Below, in pieces: positions 7,389 through 15,990 of a stretch of DNA of 64,000 nucleotides (position 1 is the first letter of the stretch; the number at the start of each line of letters is the position of its first letter). Made by a program: the position numbers and the translations under genes. Below the pieces are notes generated by a model that did not search any database, was not told where the DNA came from, and saw only the letters and a program-made list of their open reading frames with translations. Origin of the DNA: AC-32 sp963719275 (GTDB lineage Bacteria; Actinomycetota; Thermoleophilia; Gaiellales; Gaiellaceae); assembly GCA_963719275.1 (NCBI GenBank), contig CAVRBT010000010.1:434001-498000 (forward strand), read 5' to 3'.

Positions 7389-8660
7389 GTGAAGCCGGCG
7401 CTGCGCGCTGCGCTCGTCGCGATCCCGGTGTACCTGGCCGCGTGCGCGGTGCCCGACGGCGGTCTCTTCCGCGCGGCCCGTTTTCGCGACGTGCACGTCT
7501 ACCAGGGCTACGCGGAGAAGCTGTTGGACGGGTCGCTGCCCTACCGCGACGTGTTCGTGGAGTACCCGCCGGGTGCGTTCGCCGTCTTCCTGCCGCCGAC
7601 GGCGTTCGGCGCGGACCATTACAACGCCGCCTTCAAGACGCTGATGGCGCTCTGCGGCGCGGTGACGATCGTGCTCGTCGCGCTGGTGCTCGCCGAGCTT
7701 GGCGCCTCGCAGCGTCGGGTCTGGATCGGCGTCGGGCTGCTCGCGCTCTCTCCGATCGCACTCGGGCCGATCTCGCTCAACACCTACGACGCGTGGCCGG
7801 CGCTGCTGACAGTGCTTGCGCTCTGGCTGCTGCTGCGCGGGTGGGAACTACCCGCGTTCGCCGTGCTGGGGCTCGCGGTGAGCGCGAAGGTCTACCCGCT
7901 CGTGCTCGTGCCGCTGGCGGGATGGTTCGTCTGGCGTCGCGCCGGAACGCGGCAGGCCCTGCTCGCGCTCGGCGTGCTGGTGGTCGTCGCGGCCGCGGCG
8001 ATCGCGCCGTTCGCGGCCTACGCGCCGCACGGCGTCTACGAGAGCTTCCACGCGCAGGCGACCCGCGGCCTGCAGATCGAGAGCCTCGGCGCCTCGTTCC
8101 TGCTCGTGCTCGACCGGCTCGGGCTCTACCACGCGCGTGTCGTCGAGACGACCGGCGTTGCCGGGCGAAACCTCACGGGCGGCGCCGCCGAAGCCGTGGC
8201 GGGGCTGCTGCTCGCGCTCGAGGCCGTTGCGGTCGTCACCGTCTGGGTGCTCTACGCGTGGTCTCGCGACCTGCGCGGGCGGCTGCCGCTCGCCTTCGCC
8301 GCGGCGGTGGCCGGCTTCCTCGCCTTCACGAAGGTCTTCTCGCCGCAGTACCTCGTCTGGCTGCTCCCGCTGGTCGTGGCTGCTGGAAACACCGTCGCGA
8401 TCGCGCTGGCCGCAGCCGCAGTCGTCCTCGCGCAGGTGTGGTTCTTCCACTACGGCGCGCTCTTCCGGCTCGAGTGGCCGGTGTGGCTCCTGTTCGTCCG
8501 CGACCTGGCGATGGTCGCCCTCTACCTCGCGCTCGCCGCCTCGCTCGCGCGTTGGAAGATCAGGATGCCGTCGCGCTCGAAGACGAGCCGCCACTCGGGG
8601 TTGCGCCGCAGCCAGGAGAGCTGGACGGCCGTCGGCAACGGTGCGAGCCGGTCGGCGTAG
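7389..8660 (+). CDS. GT87-family polyprenol-phosphate mannosyltransferase-like membrane protein
   Basis: About 423 aa. The N-terminal loop DVHVYQGYAEKLLDGSLPYR and VEYPPG is diagnostic of GT87/DUF2029 GT-C glycosyltransferases, with the catalytic Asp in the first extracytoplasmic loop. About ten hydrophobic helices follow; SAKVYPLVLVPL and FSPQYLVWLLPL are conserved blocks. GTG 7389 is chosen because the frame upstream of it lies within a repeat element. The last 46 codons (from 8522) overlap the end of the convergent DUF2079 gene; the tail KIRMPSRSKTSRHS looks like antisense read-through rather than conserved protein. It probably elongates a cell-envelope glycan. Confidence 0.8.
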   Translation: MKPALRAALVAIPVYLAACAVPDGGLFRAARFRDVHVYQGYAEKLLDGSLPYRDVFVEYPPGAFAVFLPPTAFGADHYNAAFKTLMALCGAVTIVLVALVLAELGASQRRVWIGVGLLALSPIALGPISLNTYDAWPALLTVLALWLLLRGWELPAFAVLGLAVSAKVYPLVLVPLAGWFVWRRAGTRQALLALGVLVVVAAAAIAPFAAYAPHGVYESFHAQATRGLQIESLGASFLLVLDRLGLYHARVVETTGVAGRNLTGGAAEAVAGLLLALEAVAVVTVWVLYAWSRDLRGRLPLAFAAAVAGFLAFTKVFSPQYLVWLLPLVVAAGNTVAIALAAAAVVLAQVWFFHYGALFRLEWPVWLLFVRDLAMVALYLALAASLARWKIRMPSRSKTSRHSGLRRSQESWTAVGNGASRSA

Positions 8661-9958
8661 CCGGGTGCGGTCTCGTCGGCCGCCACCCACTGCGCGTCCT
8701 GCAGGAACGGAAAGCTGAGCACGCGCCGGCGGGCCGAGAGGTGCGCGCCGAGGGAGTTCGTCGCGCTGACGACGGCGTGGGGCGGGATCAGCCGGAGCGC
8801 GCGGGCGGCGATCCGGTCGTGCTCGCTGACGTCGGCTGCGCGCGCCTGGTGCTGCTCGCCGCCCGGGAAGTAGCGCCAGAGCGGGACCGGGCCGAGCAGG
8901 TAGTTCGCGGCGAGCGCGACGACGACCACGATCGTCGCGACCGGGATCCGCGGCGGGAGACGCTTCGCGCCGAAGACTGCGGCCGCGATCAGTACCGGGA
9001 TCAGGCCCGCCGTGTAGTGGAAGCGGATCGACGTCTGGGTGGTCGCCGCCGAGAGGAGGTTGATCGCAAGCTCGGGGACAGCGGCAATCAGTGCCAGCGG
9101 CGCCAGGACGACAAGGAGCGCGAGGGGAAGCACGAGCTGGGCCAGGTAGCCGAGCCCGCGGCCGGTGGCGGCGGTCGTGACGATCTTCCACGGGTCGGTG
9201 AGCGCCGTGTGCACGATTCCGCCGGGCGTGCTGCCGACCTCGCTGTAGCGCGTGAAGAAGCTCGAGGTGCCGGCCCGGTTGAAGTGCGGGATCACGACTT
9301 CGATCGCGATCAGCGCCGCGGCGACACCGGCCGCGGCGACGGCGGCTCCCGTCCAGCGGCGGCCGTGCGCGAGTGCGTACCAGATGCCGAGGCCGGCGAC
9401 CACGAGCGCGATCTCCTCCTTTGTCGTCGCGGCCAGGACGGCGCAGGCCGCGAACGGCAGCAGTCGGCCCTCGTCGAGGAACCAGATGGCGTAGAGGAGG
9501 AGCGGGCACGCGAGCGCGACGGGGTGGAACTCGTTCAGCGTCAGCCACTGCGTCGGGGGGTAGATCAGGTACGCGAGCGCGAAGCCGAGAGCTGCTCGAT
9601 CGGCGCCGAGGTGCTTGCGCGCGAGCCAGAAGACGGGCAGCGCGCCCACGGCGACGGCGACGGCCTGCGCGACCAGGAGCACGTCGGGGCTCGGCCACAT
9701 GAGCCAGAGCGGGGCGAAGGCGGCGAGGATCGGATCGAAGTGCGCGCCGAGGCGCGAGATCTGATCGCCGCGCAGGCCGGTGATCTCCAGGGGGTGGCCG
9801 TGCGCAGTCGACCAGACCGCCTGCACCATGTTGCCGAGGTCGAAGCGCCCGGTCGAGAACGCGCGGTGACGAAGGATCGACAGCGCCGAGAACCCGGCCG
9901 CATAGGCGCCGATTGCGGTCCACAGGAGGACACGGCTGGTCGGGCGAGGGACCGTCAC
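8522..9958 (-). CDS. DUF2079 integral membrane protein
   Basis: 478 aa polytopic membrane protein. FDLGNMVQAVWSTAHGHPLE in the first loop, HFDPILAAFAPLW, and YPPTQWLTLNEFHPVALA are hallmarks of DUF2079, a GT-C-like family of unknown acceptor. At least ten hydrophobic helices run to about residue 350, followed by a soluble C-terminal domain ending in RLVFERDGILIFQRA. That C-terminus looks like genuine protein, so in the 139-bp overlap with the convergent GT87 gene this frame is the more credible one. The GTG start overlaps the stop of the GT4 gene (GTGA). Confidence 0.82.
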   Translation of the reverse strand: MTVPRPTSRVLLWTAIGAYAAGFSALSILRHRAFSTGRFDLGNMVQAVWSTAHGHPLEITGLRGDQISRLGAHFDPILAAFAPLWLMWPSPDVLLVAQAVAVAVGALPVFWLARKHLGADRAALGFALAYLIYPPTQWLTLNEFHPVALACPLLLYAIWFLDEGRLLPFAACAVLAATTKEEIALVVAGLGIWYALAHGRRWTGAAVAAAGVAAALIAIEVVIPHFNRAGTSSFFTRYSEVGSTPGGIVHTALTDPWKIVTTAATGRGLGYLAQLVLPLALLVVLAPLALIAAVPELAINLLSAATTQTSIRFHYTAGLIPVLIAAAVFGAKRLPPRIPVATIVVVVALAANYLLGPVPLWRYFPGGEQHQARAADVSEHDRIAARALRLIPPHAVVSATNSLGAHLSARRRVLSFPFLQDAQWVAADETAPGYADRLAPLPTAVQLSWLRRNPEWRLVFERDGILIFQRASEAASAR

Positions 9959-11019
9959 GCGACGCGCTCGAGGATGGTGCGCCAGCGGCGGCCGAGGACA
10001 TCCTCGCTCGCCTGCGCTTCATACGCGGCGCGGCCTCCGGCGGAGAGGCGGCCGGCGAGCTCCGGGTCGGCTGCGAGCCGTCGCAGCGTTTGCGCGAGCG
10101 CCTCAGCGTCTCCGGGCGGCACGAGCAGCGCGCTCTCGCCGTCCACGAGCAGCTCGCGTGCGCCAGGAGTGTCGCCGGTCACCAGCGGGGTGCCGCAGGC
10201 GATGGCCTGGAAGGCCTTGTTCGGGATCACGCGCAGCGCTTTCGCCGAGGTGCCGAAGATCCCGAGCGCGCAAACGGCCCGATGGAGCTCCTGCGGCAGG
10301 CGCTCGTAGTCGACCCACGGGATCCAGTCGACGTTCGCGGGGCGGCTGCGGGCGAGCTCGTCGAGCTGGCCGCTGCCGACGAGCCGAAAGCGCAGCTCGG
10401 GCGCCGAGCGGGCCGCGGCGAGGATGGTCTCGAGGCCGTGCAGCGGGATCAGCTTGCCGACGAACAGCACCCTTACAGAGTCGTCCGGTGACCAGCCGGG
10501 CGCGAAGATCCGGTCCTCGGCGCCGACGAACGCAACCTCGATCCGATCGTGCGGGAGGCCGGCGAGCTCCGCGAGGTGGTCTCCGTGCGCTCGTGTGTCG
10601 GCGACGACGAGGTCGGCGGCGCGGAAAGCCCGTCGGTCGACGGCCTCGAGCGCCCGCGCCGGTGCGGACCCGGGCCGGAAGCGGCCGCGGTCGGCGACGA
10701 ACGTGTCGGCGAGCGAGACGAGCGGGTTGAAGACGACCGGCCGGCCACGGGCAGCACGCCGCGCCGCTGGGAGGTCGAATTGCCCCGGATAGCCGACGAT
10801 CAGCGCGTCGTAGGTGGAGCCCGGCCTTCGGAGCAGCCGGAGCTCGGCGGCCGCGAGCCGAGCCGCGGCGCCCGTCCCCGCGCGCCAGCTGTAGCGCCTG
10901 CCGTCCCAGACCGGGACGTGGTGCTCATCGACCTCGACGCCGGCCCGCCGCAGGCACGAGATCACCTGTGCGTTGCGCGGGTACTCGCGCTCGTAGGTGC
11001 CGAAGTAGAGGACGCGCAT
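9955..11019 (-). CDS. Glycosyltransferase family 4 (GT-B)
   Basis: 354 aa soluble GT-B glycosyltransferase. The N-terminal Rossmann domain (RVLYFGTYEREYPRNAQVIS) carries the acceptor side. The C-terminal half has VRVLFVGKLIPLHGLETILA, a GTSAKALRVIPNKAFQAIAC region in place of the usual EGFG block, and GTPLVTGDTPGARELLVDG with ALLVPPGD for the nucleotide sugar. It is translationally coupled to the DUF2079 protein downstream, suggesting both act on the same envelope glycan. Donor and acceptor are unknown. Confidence 0.85.
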   Translation of the reverse strand: MRVLYFGTYEREYPRNAQVISCLRRAGVEVDEHHVPVWDGRRYSWRAGTGAAARLAAAELRLLRRPGSTYDALIVGYPGQFDLPAARRAARGRPVVFNPLVSLADTFVADRGRFRPGSAPARALEAVDRRAFRAADLVVADTRAHGDHLAELAGLPHDRIEVAFVGAEDRIFAPGWSPDDSVRVLFVGKLIPLHGLETILAAARSAPELRFRLVGSGQLDELARSRPANVDWIPWVDYERLPQELHRAVCALGIFGTSAKALRVIPNKAFQAIACGTPLVTGDTPGARELLVDGESALLVPPGDAEALAQTLRRLAADPELAGRLSAGGRAAYEAQASEDVLGRRWRTILERVA

Positions 11020-11142
11020 CAGCGTGTGGCCGCCGTTTGCCTCAACTCGTGTGGTTAAGGCGCACCCAGCCTCCTCCCCACTGCGAGCCTATCCCGCCGC
11101 GGCGCACGCATGTGTGACGCCTTCGTGCCGAAACCGTGACGT

Positions 11143-12081
11143 CTAGCGCAGCACGTCCTCGACGTGCAGCTCCGTCCGCTCCCGCGGCCCCGCTCGCTCC
11201 TCGTGCTGGCTCGTGATCAGCTCGCTGATTAGCCCGAGCGAGAAGAACTGCAGCCCCACGACCACCAGGAGCACGCCGAGGATCAGCAGCGGCCGCTGTC
11301 CGATCGCGTGCCCGTCGATCTTCAGCGCGGTCAGGTACAGGAGCACGCCGAAGCCGAGCGCCCCCAGCAGCAGGCCAAGGCCGCCGAAGAGGTGGAGCGG
11401 TCGATAGCGATAGCGGCCGATGAACGAGACCGTCAGGAGGTCGAGGAACCCACGGACGTAGCGCTCCATCCCGTACCGCGAGCGGCCGTGCTCGCGCGGC
11501 CGGTGGTTGACGGGCAGCTCGGCGACGCGGTGGCCGCGGTAGTGCGCGAGCACGGGGATGAAGCGGTGCAGCTCGCCATAGAGCCGTAGCCCCTGGACCA
11601 CCTCGGCACGGTAGGCCTTGAGCCCGCAGTTGAGGTCGTGCAGGCGCAGCCCCGAGACGCGCCCGGTCACCCAGTTGAAGATCTTCGACGGGACACGCCG
11701 GGTGAGCGGGTCGCGGCGCCGTGTCTTCCAGCCGCTGACCAGGTCGAACCCCTCGTCGAGCTTCGCCAGCAGGCGCGGAATCTCCGCCGGATCGTCCTGG
11801 AGGTCGGCGTCGATGGTGACAACGACGTCGCCCTCTGCATGCGCGAAGCCGGCCCCGAGCGCCGCTGCCTTGCCGAAGTTCTTGCGCAGGCGGATCACGC
11901 GAACATTGTCGTGTGCGCTGTGGAGCCGGGTCAGCGCCGCGTAGGAGCCGTCGGCGGAGCCGTCGTCCACGAACACCGCCTCCCATGGCCGGCCAAGTGG
12001 CTGGAGCGCGGACTCCAGCTCGTCGTAGAGAAGCGCGACCGTCCGCTCCTCGTCGTGAACGGGCACGACTACCGAGATCAT
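11143..12081 (-). CDS. GT2 polyprenol-phosphate sugar transferase with two C-terminal TM helices
   Basis: 312 aa from ATG 12081. The GT-A domain has ISVVVPVHDEE, VFVDDGSADGS and the DXD-type TIDADLQDDPAEI motif, followed by GLKAYRAEVV and NHRPREHGRSRYG, as in GtrB/ArnC-like dolichol- or undecaprenyl-phosphate glucosyl/mannosyltransferases. Two TM helices follow (about 226-247 and 262-283). Such enzymes make lipid-linked monosaccharides that GT-C enzymes use, which fits the nearby PIG-V, GT87 and DUF2079 proteins. It is divergent from moeA. Confidence 0.9.
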   Translation of the reverse strand: MISVVVPVHDEERTVALLYDELESALQPLGRPWEAVFVDDGSADGSYAALTRLHSAHDNVRVIRLRKNFGKAAALGAGFAHAEGDVVVTIDADLQDDPAEIPRLLAKLDEGFDLVSGWKTRRRDPLTRRVPSKIFNWVTGRVSGLRLHDLNCGLKAYRAEVVQGLRLYGELHRFIPVLAHYRGHRVAELPVNHRPREHGRSRYGMERYVRGFLDLLTVSFIGRYRYRPLHLFGGLGLLLGALGFGVLLYLTALKIDGHAIGQRPLLILGVLLVVVGLQFFSLGLISELITSQHEERAGPRERTELHVEDVLR

Positions 12082-12123
12082 CGGCGGCTCAGCGTATCCG
12101 GCGCGCGTACGGTATGCGCGGTC

Positions 12124-13323
12124 GTGGCCGAGCTCTTGACCATGGACGAAGCGCAGCGACTCGTGCTCGAGCGCGTGCGCCCGTTGTCGTCGGAGCGAGT
12201 GCCGTTGGAGCACGCCGCCGGCCGCGTGCTGGCCGAGGCGGCGCGTGCGGCCGTCGACCTGCCGCCGTTCCCGAGCTCGGCGATGGACGGGTTCGCCGTT
12301 CGTGCCGAGGACGTTCCGGGGAAGCTGCCCGTCGTCGCCCGCGTAGCGGCCGGCAGACCCGCACCGCGCGCACTCGCGCCACGCGAGGCGATGGCGATCG
12401 CGACCGGCGGCGTCGTTCCGGAGGGCGCCGATGCCGTCATCCCCATCGAGTATGTTGTCGAGCGTGACAACAGCGTGGAGATTCCAGATCCTGCCGCGGT
12501 GGGTGCAAATGTCCGTCCTCGGGGCGGTGATCTACGCGCCGGCGACGAGGTCGTGCCGGCAGGCACACGCCTCGGGCCCGCGCAGCTCGGCGCGCTGGCA
12601 GCGGCCGGTGTCGCGGAGGTCGACTGCGGCTCGATCCCGCGGGCCGCCGTGCTTGCGACGGGGACCGAGCTTCGCCGACCGGGCGAGCTGCTCGGGCCGG
12701 GCGAGGTCTACGAGGCGAACGGGCTGATCCTCGAGACGCAGCTGAGGTCGGCGGGCGCTTCCGTCGAGCGCCTGGCGGCTGTGGCCGACGACGAGGACGC
12801 CCACCGCGAGGCGATCGCGCGCGGGCTCGAGCACGACGTGCTCGTGACCTCGGGCGGCGTCTCCGTTGGGCCGCACGACCTCGTCCGGCGAGTCGAGTCG
12901 CAGCTCGGTGTCGACGAGGTCTTCTGGCGAGTTGCGGTCAAGCCCGGCAAGCCGGTGTCCTTCGGCGTGCGCGACCGGACGCTCGTGTTCGGGTTGCCGG
13001 GAAACCCGGTCTCGTCGCTCGTGGCGTTCGAGTTATTCGTTCGGCCTGCGATCCTGGCGCTTCAGGGAGTTGCCGACCCCTTGCCCCCGTTCGAGCCCGG
13101 GACGCTGGTGGCTGCCGTGAAGCGAAACCCCGCGCGTGACGAGCTGATGCGGGCCCGGCGCAACGCGAGCCCGGACGGCGCCGCGGTCGAGCTCGAGCCC
13201 GTCGTCGGCCAGGAGTCGCACATGATCGCCCGCTCCGCCAACGCCGACGTGCTCGTGCTCGTCCCGCGCGGCGACGGTGGGCTCGAGGCCGGTTCGCGGG
13301 TGCGTTACCTCAGGCTCTCCTGA
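12124..13323 (+). CDS. moeA: Molybdopterin molybdotransferase MoeA
   Basis: 399 aa from GTG 12124; ATG 12142 is an in-frame alternative. MoeA inserts molybdate into adenylylated molybdopterin. The N-terminal domain has PLEHAAGRVLAE and PPFPSSAMDGFAVRAEDV; domain 2 includes TGGVVPEGADAVIPIEYV; the MogA-like domain 3 has AVLATGTELRRPGE, LVTSGGVSVGPHDLV and VFGLPGNPVSSLVAFELF; domain 4 is the C-terminal beta barrel. Other Moco genes (moaC, moaB) lie 12 kb away, not adjacent. It is divergent from the GT2 gene with 42 bp between starts. Confidence 0.93.
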   Translation: MAELLTMDEAQRLVLERVRPLSSERVPLEHAAGRVLAEAARAAVDLPPFPSSAMDGFAVRAEDVPGKLPVVARVAAGRPAPRALAPREAMAIATGGVVPEGADAVIPIEYVVERDNSVEIPDPAAVGANVRPRGGDLRAGDEVVPAGTRLGPAQLGALAAAGVAEVDCGSIPRAAVLATGTELRRPGELLGPGEVYEANGLILETQLRSAGASVERLAAVADDEDAHREAIARGLEHDVLVTSGGVSVGPHDLVRRVESQLGVDEVFWRVAVKPGKPVSFGVRDRTLVFGLPGNPVSSLVAFELFVRPAILALQGVADPLPPFEPGTLVAAVKRNPARDELMRARRNASPDGAAVELEPVVGQESHMIARSANADVLVLVPRGDGGLEAGSRVRYLRLS

Positions 13324-13329
13324 GGCCGC

Positions 13330-14058
13330 TCACCCCTGCGCCGAAGCGAGTGGCGCTGCGGCGAGGGTCGCTGTGGGCGGCCGGAAAGCGGGCGAGCCAC
13401 GCGGGGTGACTCGCACCAGTCGTGCGTAGGCGATGTACCGGTGCGAGGCGAAGAACCGCGGATGGCAGGCCTGTAGCTCGACGATCTCTTGACCGTGTGA
13501 GCGGAGGACCGAGAGGTTGTTCGCCGAGACGATGCGGTGCTTGAAGACGCGATACGTGAACGTCCCGTACGGCACCTCGAGCGTCACCAGATCACCGGGT
13601 TCGAGCCGTTCGATGTGCGCGAACGGCGCCAGGTACGTCGTGCGGTGACCGGCGATGTAGATGAGCTGCCCTTCGCCCGGCATGTAGGTGCGGCGGTCGC
13701 GGCCGGGGCCTTTCTTGAGCGACTCGTCGTCGGTTCCTTCGACGAGCACCATGTTCAGCCCGAGCCGCGGGACGCGAATGCGGCCGATACCCTCCCCGCG
13801 CTTCGCGTCCAGCCGGTAGCGCCGTGCCTGCGCGCGGATCTGCCCGGTCGTCGCCACCAGCGACGCTCCGGGCTTGACCGGCGGCGCGTGGTACGCGTCG
13901 GCCTTCCGCTCGTAGCTGTCCGAGAGCTGGTGTTGCTTCCAGCTCGTGTACAGCGCCGTGAACGGGTCCTGCCAGCGCCAGACCACGACGACCCATACGA
14001 GCAGCGCGACGCCGGCGACCGCCAGCAACGTCCCCGTGATCCTCGCGAACCGTCTCAA
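13330..14058 (-). CDS. Sortase
   Basis: 242 aa with an N-terminal membrane anchor (about 10-28) and a C-terminal sortase beta-barrel. The catalytic triad is visible: H138 in IAGHRTTYLAPF, C198 in LQACHP, and R207 in ASHRYI. The His region and Cys-Pro motif resemble class E/F actinobacterial sortases; the usual TLxTC is replaced here by LQAC. Sortases attach secreted proteins with LPxTG-like sorting signals to the wall. No obvious substrate lies next to it; it is 2 bp downstream of the M28-like gene and likely cotranscribed with it. Confidence 0.88.
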   Translation of the reverse strand: MRRFARITGTLLAVAGVALLVWVVVVWRWQDPFTALYTSWKQHQLSDSYERKADAYHAPPVKPGASLVATTGQIRAQARRYRLDAKRGEGIGRIRVPRLGLNMVLVEGTDDESLKKGPGRDRRTYMPGEGQLIYIAGHRTTYLAPFAHIERLEPGDLVTLEVPYGTFTYRVFKHRIVSANNLSVLRSHGQEIVELQACHPRFFASHRYIAYARLVRVTPRGSPAFRPPTATLAAAPLASAQG

Positions 14059-14060
14059 CG

Positions 14061-15941
14061 TCAGCCTTCCAGTGCTCGGCGCGCCGCGCTCGATCGTCGA
14101 GCGCGGGCTCCTCTCACTGTAAGCACGGATCGCCGGACCGCTTCCCGCAGCGGCCCGCGCGGCGGCCGCTCACGCGCGCTCGGGTAGGGCGCGTAGCGTC
14201 CGATCGAGAGCGCCGTCACCTGGCCGGCCGCCGCCAGCCAGCCCACCGCGATGGCCAACGCCGGCAGCCTCACGTAGCCGGTGGCGGTCAGCTCCGCGAG
14301 GTACCAGGGCGTGTCGAGGCCCAGGCCGTAGCGCACCGCGAGCGAGCCGAACAGGAGCAGCGGGCCGAGGAATCCCGCCCCGAGCACCGCCAGCCGCCTC
14401 CCGAGCGGCCGCCGGCGCATGTGCGGAAGCCACAGCCACGCGTGCAGCGACGGCAGGAGGAAGATGAGCGCGAACGGGTTCGTCGCCACCACCAGCAGCG
14501 CGACGACGGCCAGCGCCAGCAACGCCGCGGTCGTGCCGGCGAGCTCCTCAGTGGCCGAGACCGGTCCCCGCGGAGTGAGGCGCTGCCGCACGACCAGCCA
14601 GCCGAGACCGACGAGGACGACCATCGCGATCAGCGCGACGACCGGCCAGTCCGTTCCGGGCACCGCGTCCGGCGGGAGCGGCACGGACGGCGCCGCGGGC
14701 CAGAAGCTCGCCAGCGCGAACAGCTCGAAGACGACCGCCGCCCATAGCCAGAACCACGCTCGGCTGCGGTAGCTGCGCAGCGCCGGCGTCAGGGGGACGT
14801 GGCGCCGGCGGCAGTGGGCGAAGAGATCTACTGCCGAGACTAGGAACGGCAGCAGCATCGCCAGCAGCACGAGCTCGATTGCCCATCCCGGCAGCATTCG
14901 GGGGCCGAAGTAGACGTAGCGTGCCGTTCCGGGCGAGAGCTCGGCGCCGAAGTCGAGCCAGCGCAGGAGCTGCTGGGCCGATCGCCCGAGCTGCGCGAGG
15001 CGAACGGTGTCCAGGCGGTCAGGCCGGTCGAAAAACGCGGCCGGCGGGCGCTCGCCGCCGGTCGTCAACGTCAGCGCCGGCATCCCGTGTGCGAGCAGCG
15101 CTCCCTGCTCGTGCAGCGTGTATGGGAACGCGAGGTCGACGAGCTGCGAGAGCGCGCTCGCATGCGCCGGGCGCTGCCCAGCCTGCTCGAGCACCCGCTG
15201 CGCGGCGGTCTCGACGAACGAGGGGGATGCGAGTCGCGGCTCGAGCCCCGCGAGGACCATCCGAGGCGGCCCGTGCCCGGCAAGCGCAGCCAGGTCGATC
15301 GCGGCGACCACGTGGCCGCGGTGGGTCTCCGCAAACCGCCGCGCCCCGAGCATCCCGAACGCGCCACCGTCGGTCGCGACGAAGACCAACGTGTGCTGCG
15401 GGCTCACGGCCCGCGCGCCGATCCCCGAGCCGTACGACTGCGCGAGCTGGATCAGTGCCGCGATCCCCGATGCGTTGTTGTTCGCGCCGGGCCCGCGCCC
15501 GTCGTCGTCGCGGTGCGACATCACGACGATCTCGTCCGGCGACCGCCCGGGGATGACCACGAGCTGGTTCACGAGCGTCCGCGTCCCCAGGCCTGGGAGG
15601 TCGGCACGAAAGGGATCGGGGACGACCTTCAGGCCGTACGGCGCTAGCTGCTCACGCACCCACGCCCGCGCACCCGCGGCGCCGGCGGTCCCGGGGACAC
15701 GATCCGGGTACAGGCGCGTGAGCTCGGAGGTGAGTGCGACCGCCTCGGTCCCGTCGAACGACGCCGGGAGCGCTGGTTGCGGTGCGGGGAGCGGATTCGG
15801 CTTGTGGACGCTGAACGCGGCCACGAGCAGCGGAATGCCAACCAGCAGCCAGGTTCCACGGTAGAGGCGGCCGCTGACCGGCCGCTCGAGCGTGCCACGG
15901 CGCGGGCGCCGCCGCGCTGAACGAGGCGGGAGCGCCGCCAT
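14061..15941 (-). CDS. M28-like peptidase domain with multi-pass membrane C-terminus; catalytic residues altered
   Basis: 626 aa from ATG 15941. One TM near residues 28-46, an extracytoplasmic M28 aminopeptidase-like domain (about 60-320), then eight or so TM helices. The fold is clear (LVVIPGRSPDEIVVMSHRDD, GPGANNNASGIAALIQLA) but the bridging zinc ligand Asp of the usual GANDN is Asn, and the usual catalytic Glu-Glu is replaced in VATDGGAFGMLGARRFAE. It may be a non-catalytic binding or scaffold protein, or a subfamily with a changed site. Divergent from the response regulator. Confidence 0.8.
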   Translation of the reverse strand: MAALPPRSARRRPRRGTLERPVSGRLYRGTWLLVGIPLLVAAFSVHKPNPLPAPQPALPASFDGTEAVALTSELTRLYPDRVPGTAGAAGARAWVREQLAPYGLKVVPDPFRADLPGLGTRTLVNQLVVIPGRSPDEIVVMSHRDDDGRGPGANNNASGIAALIQLAQSYGSGIGARAVSPQHTLVFVATDGGAFGMLGARRFAETHRGHVVAAIDLAALAGHGPPRMVLAGLEPRLASPSFVETAAQRVLEQAGQRPAHASALSQLVDLAFPYTLHEQGALLAHGMPALTLTTGGERPPAAFFDRPDRLDTVRLAQLGRSAQQLLRWLDFGAELSPGTARYVYFGPRMLPGWAIELVLLAMLLPFLVSAVDLFAHCRRRHVPLTPALRSYRSRAWFWLWAAVVFELFALASFWPAAPSVPLPPDAVPGTDWPVVALIAMVVLVGLGWLVVRQRLTPRGPVSATEELAGTTAALLALAVVALLVVATNPFALIFLLPSLHAWLWLPHMRRRPLGRRLAVLGAGFLGPLLLFGSLAVRYGLGLDTPWYLAELTATGYVRLPALAIAVGWLAAAGQVTALSIGRYAPYPSARERPPRGPLREAVRRSVLTVRGARARRSSAARRALEG

Positions 15942-15990
15942 ACCGTGGCTATAGTAGGCCGCAGAACGACGTGCGCCGGCAGGCGCTGCG

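Noticed and set aside
7442..10309. 955-codon plus-strand open frame
   Set aside because: Crosses the GT87 gene in another frame and runs antisense to DUF2079 and GT4 genes, with no recognisable domain.
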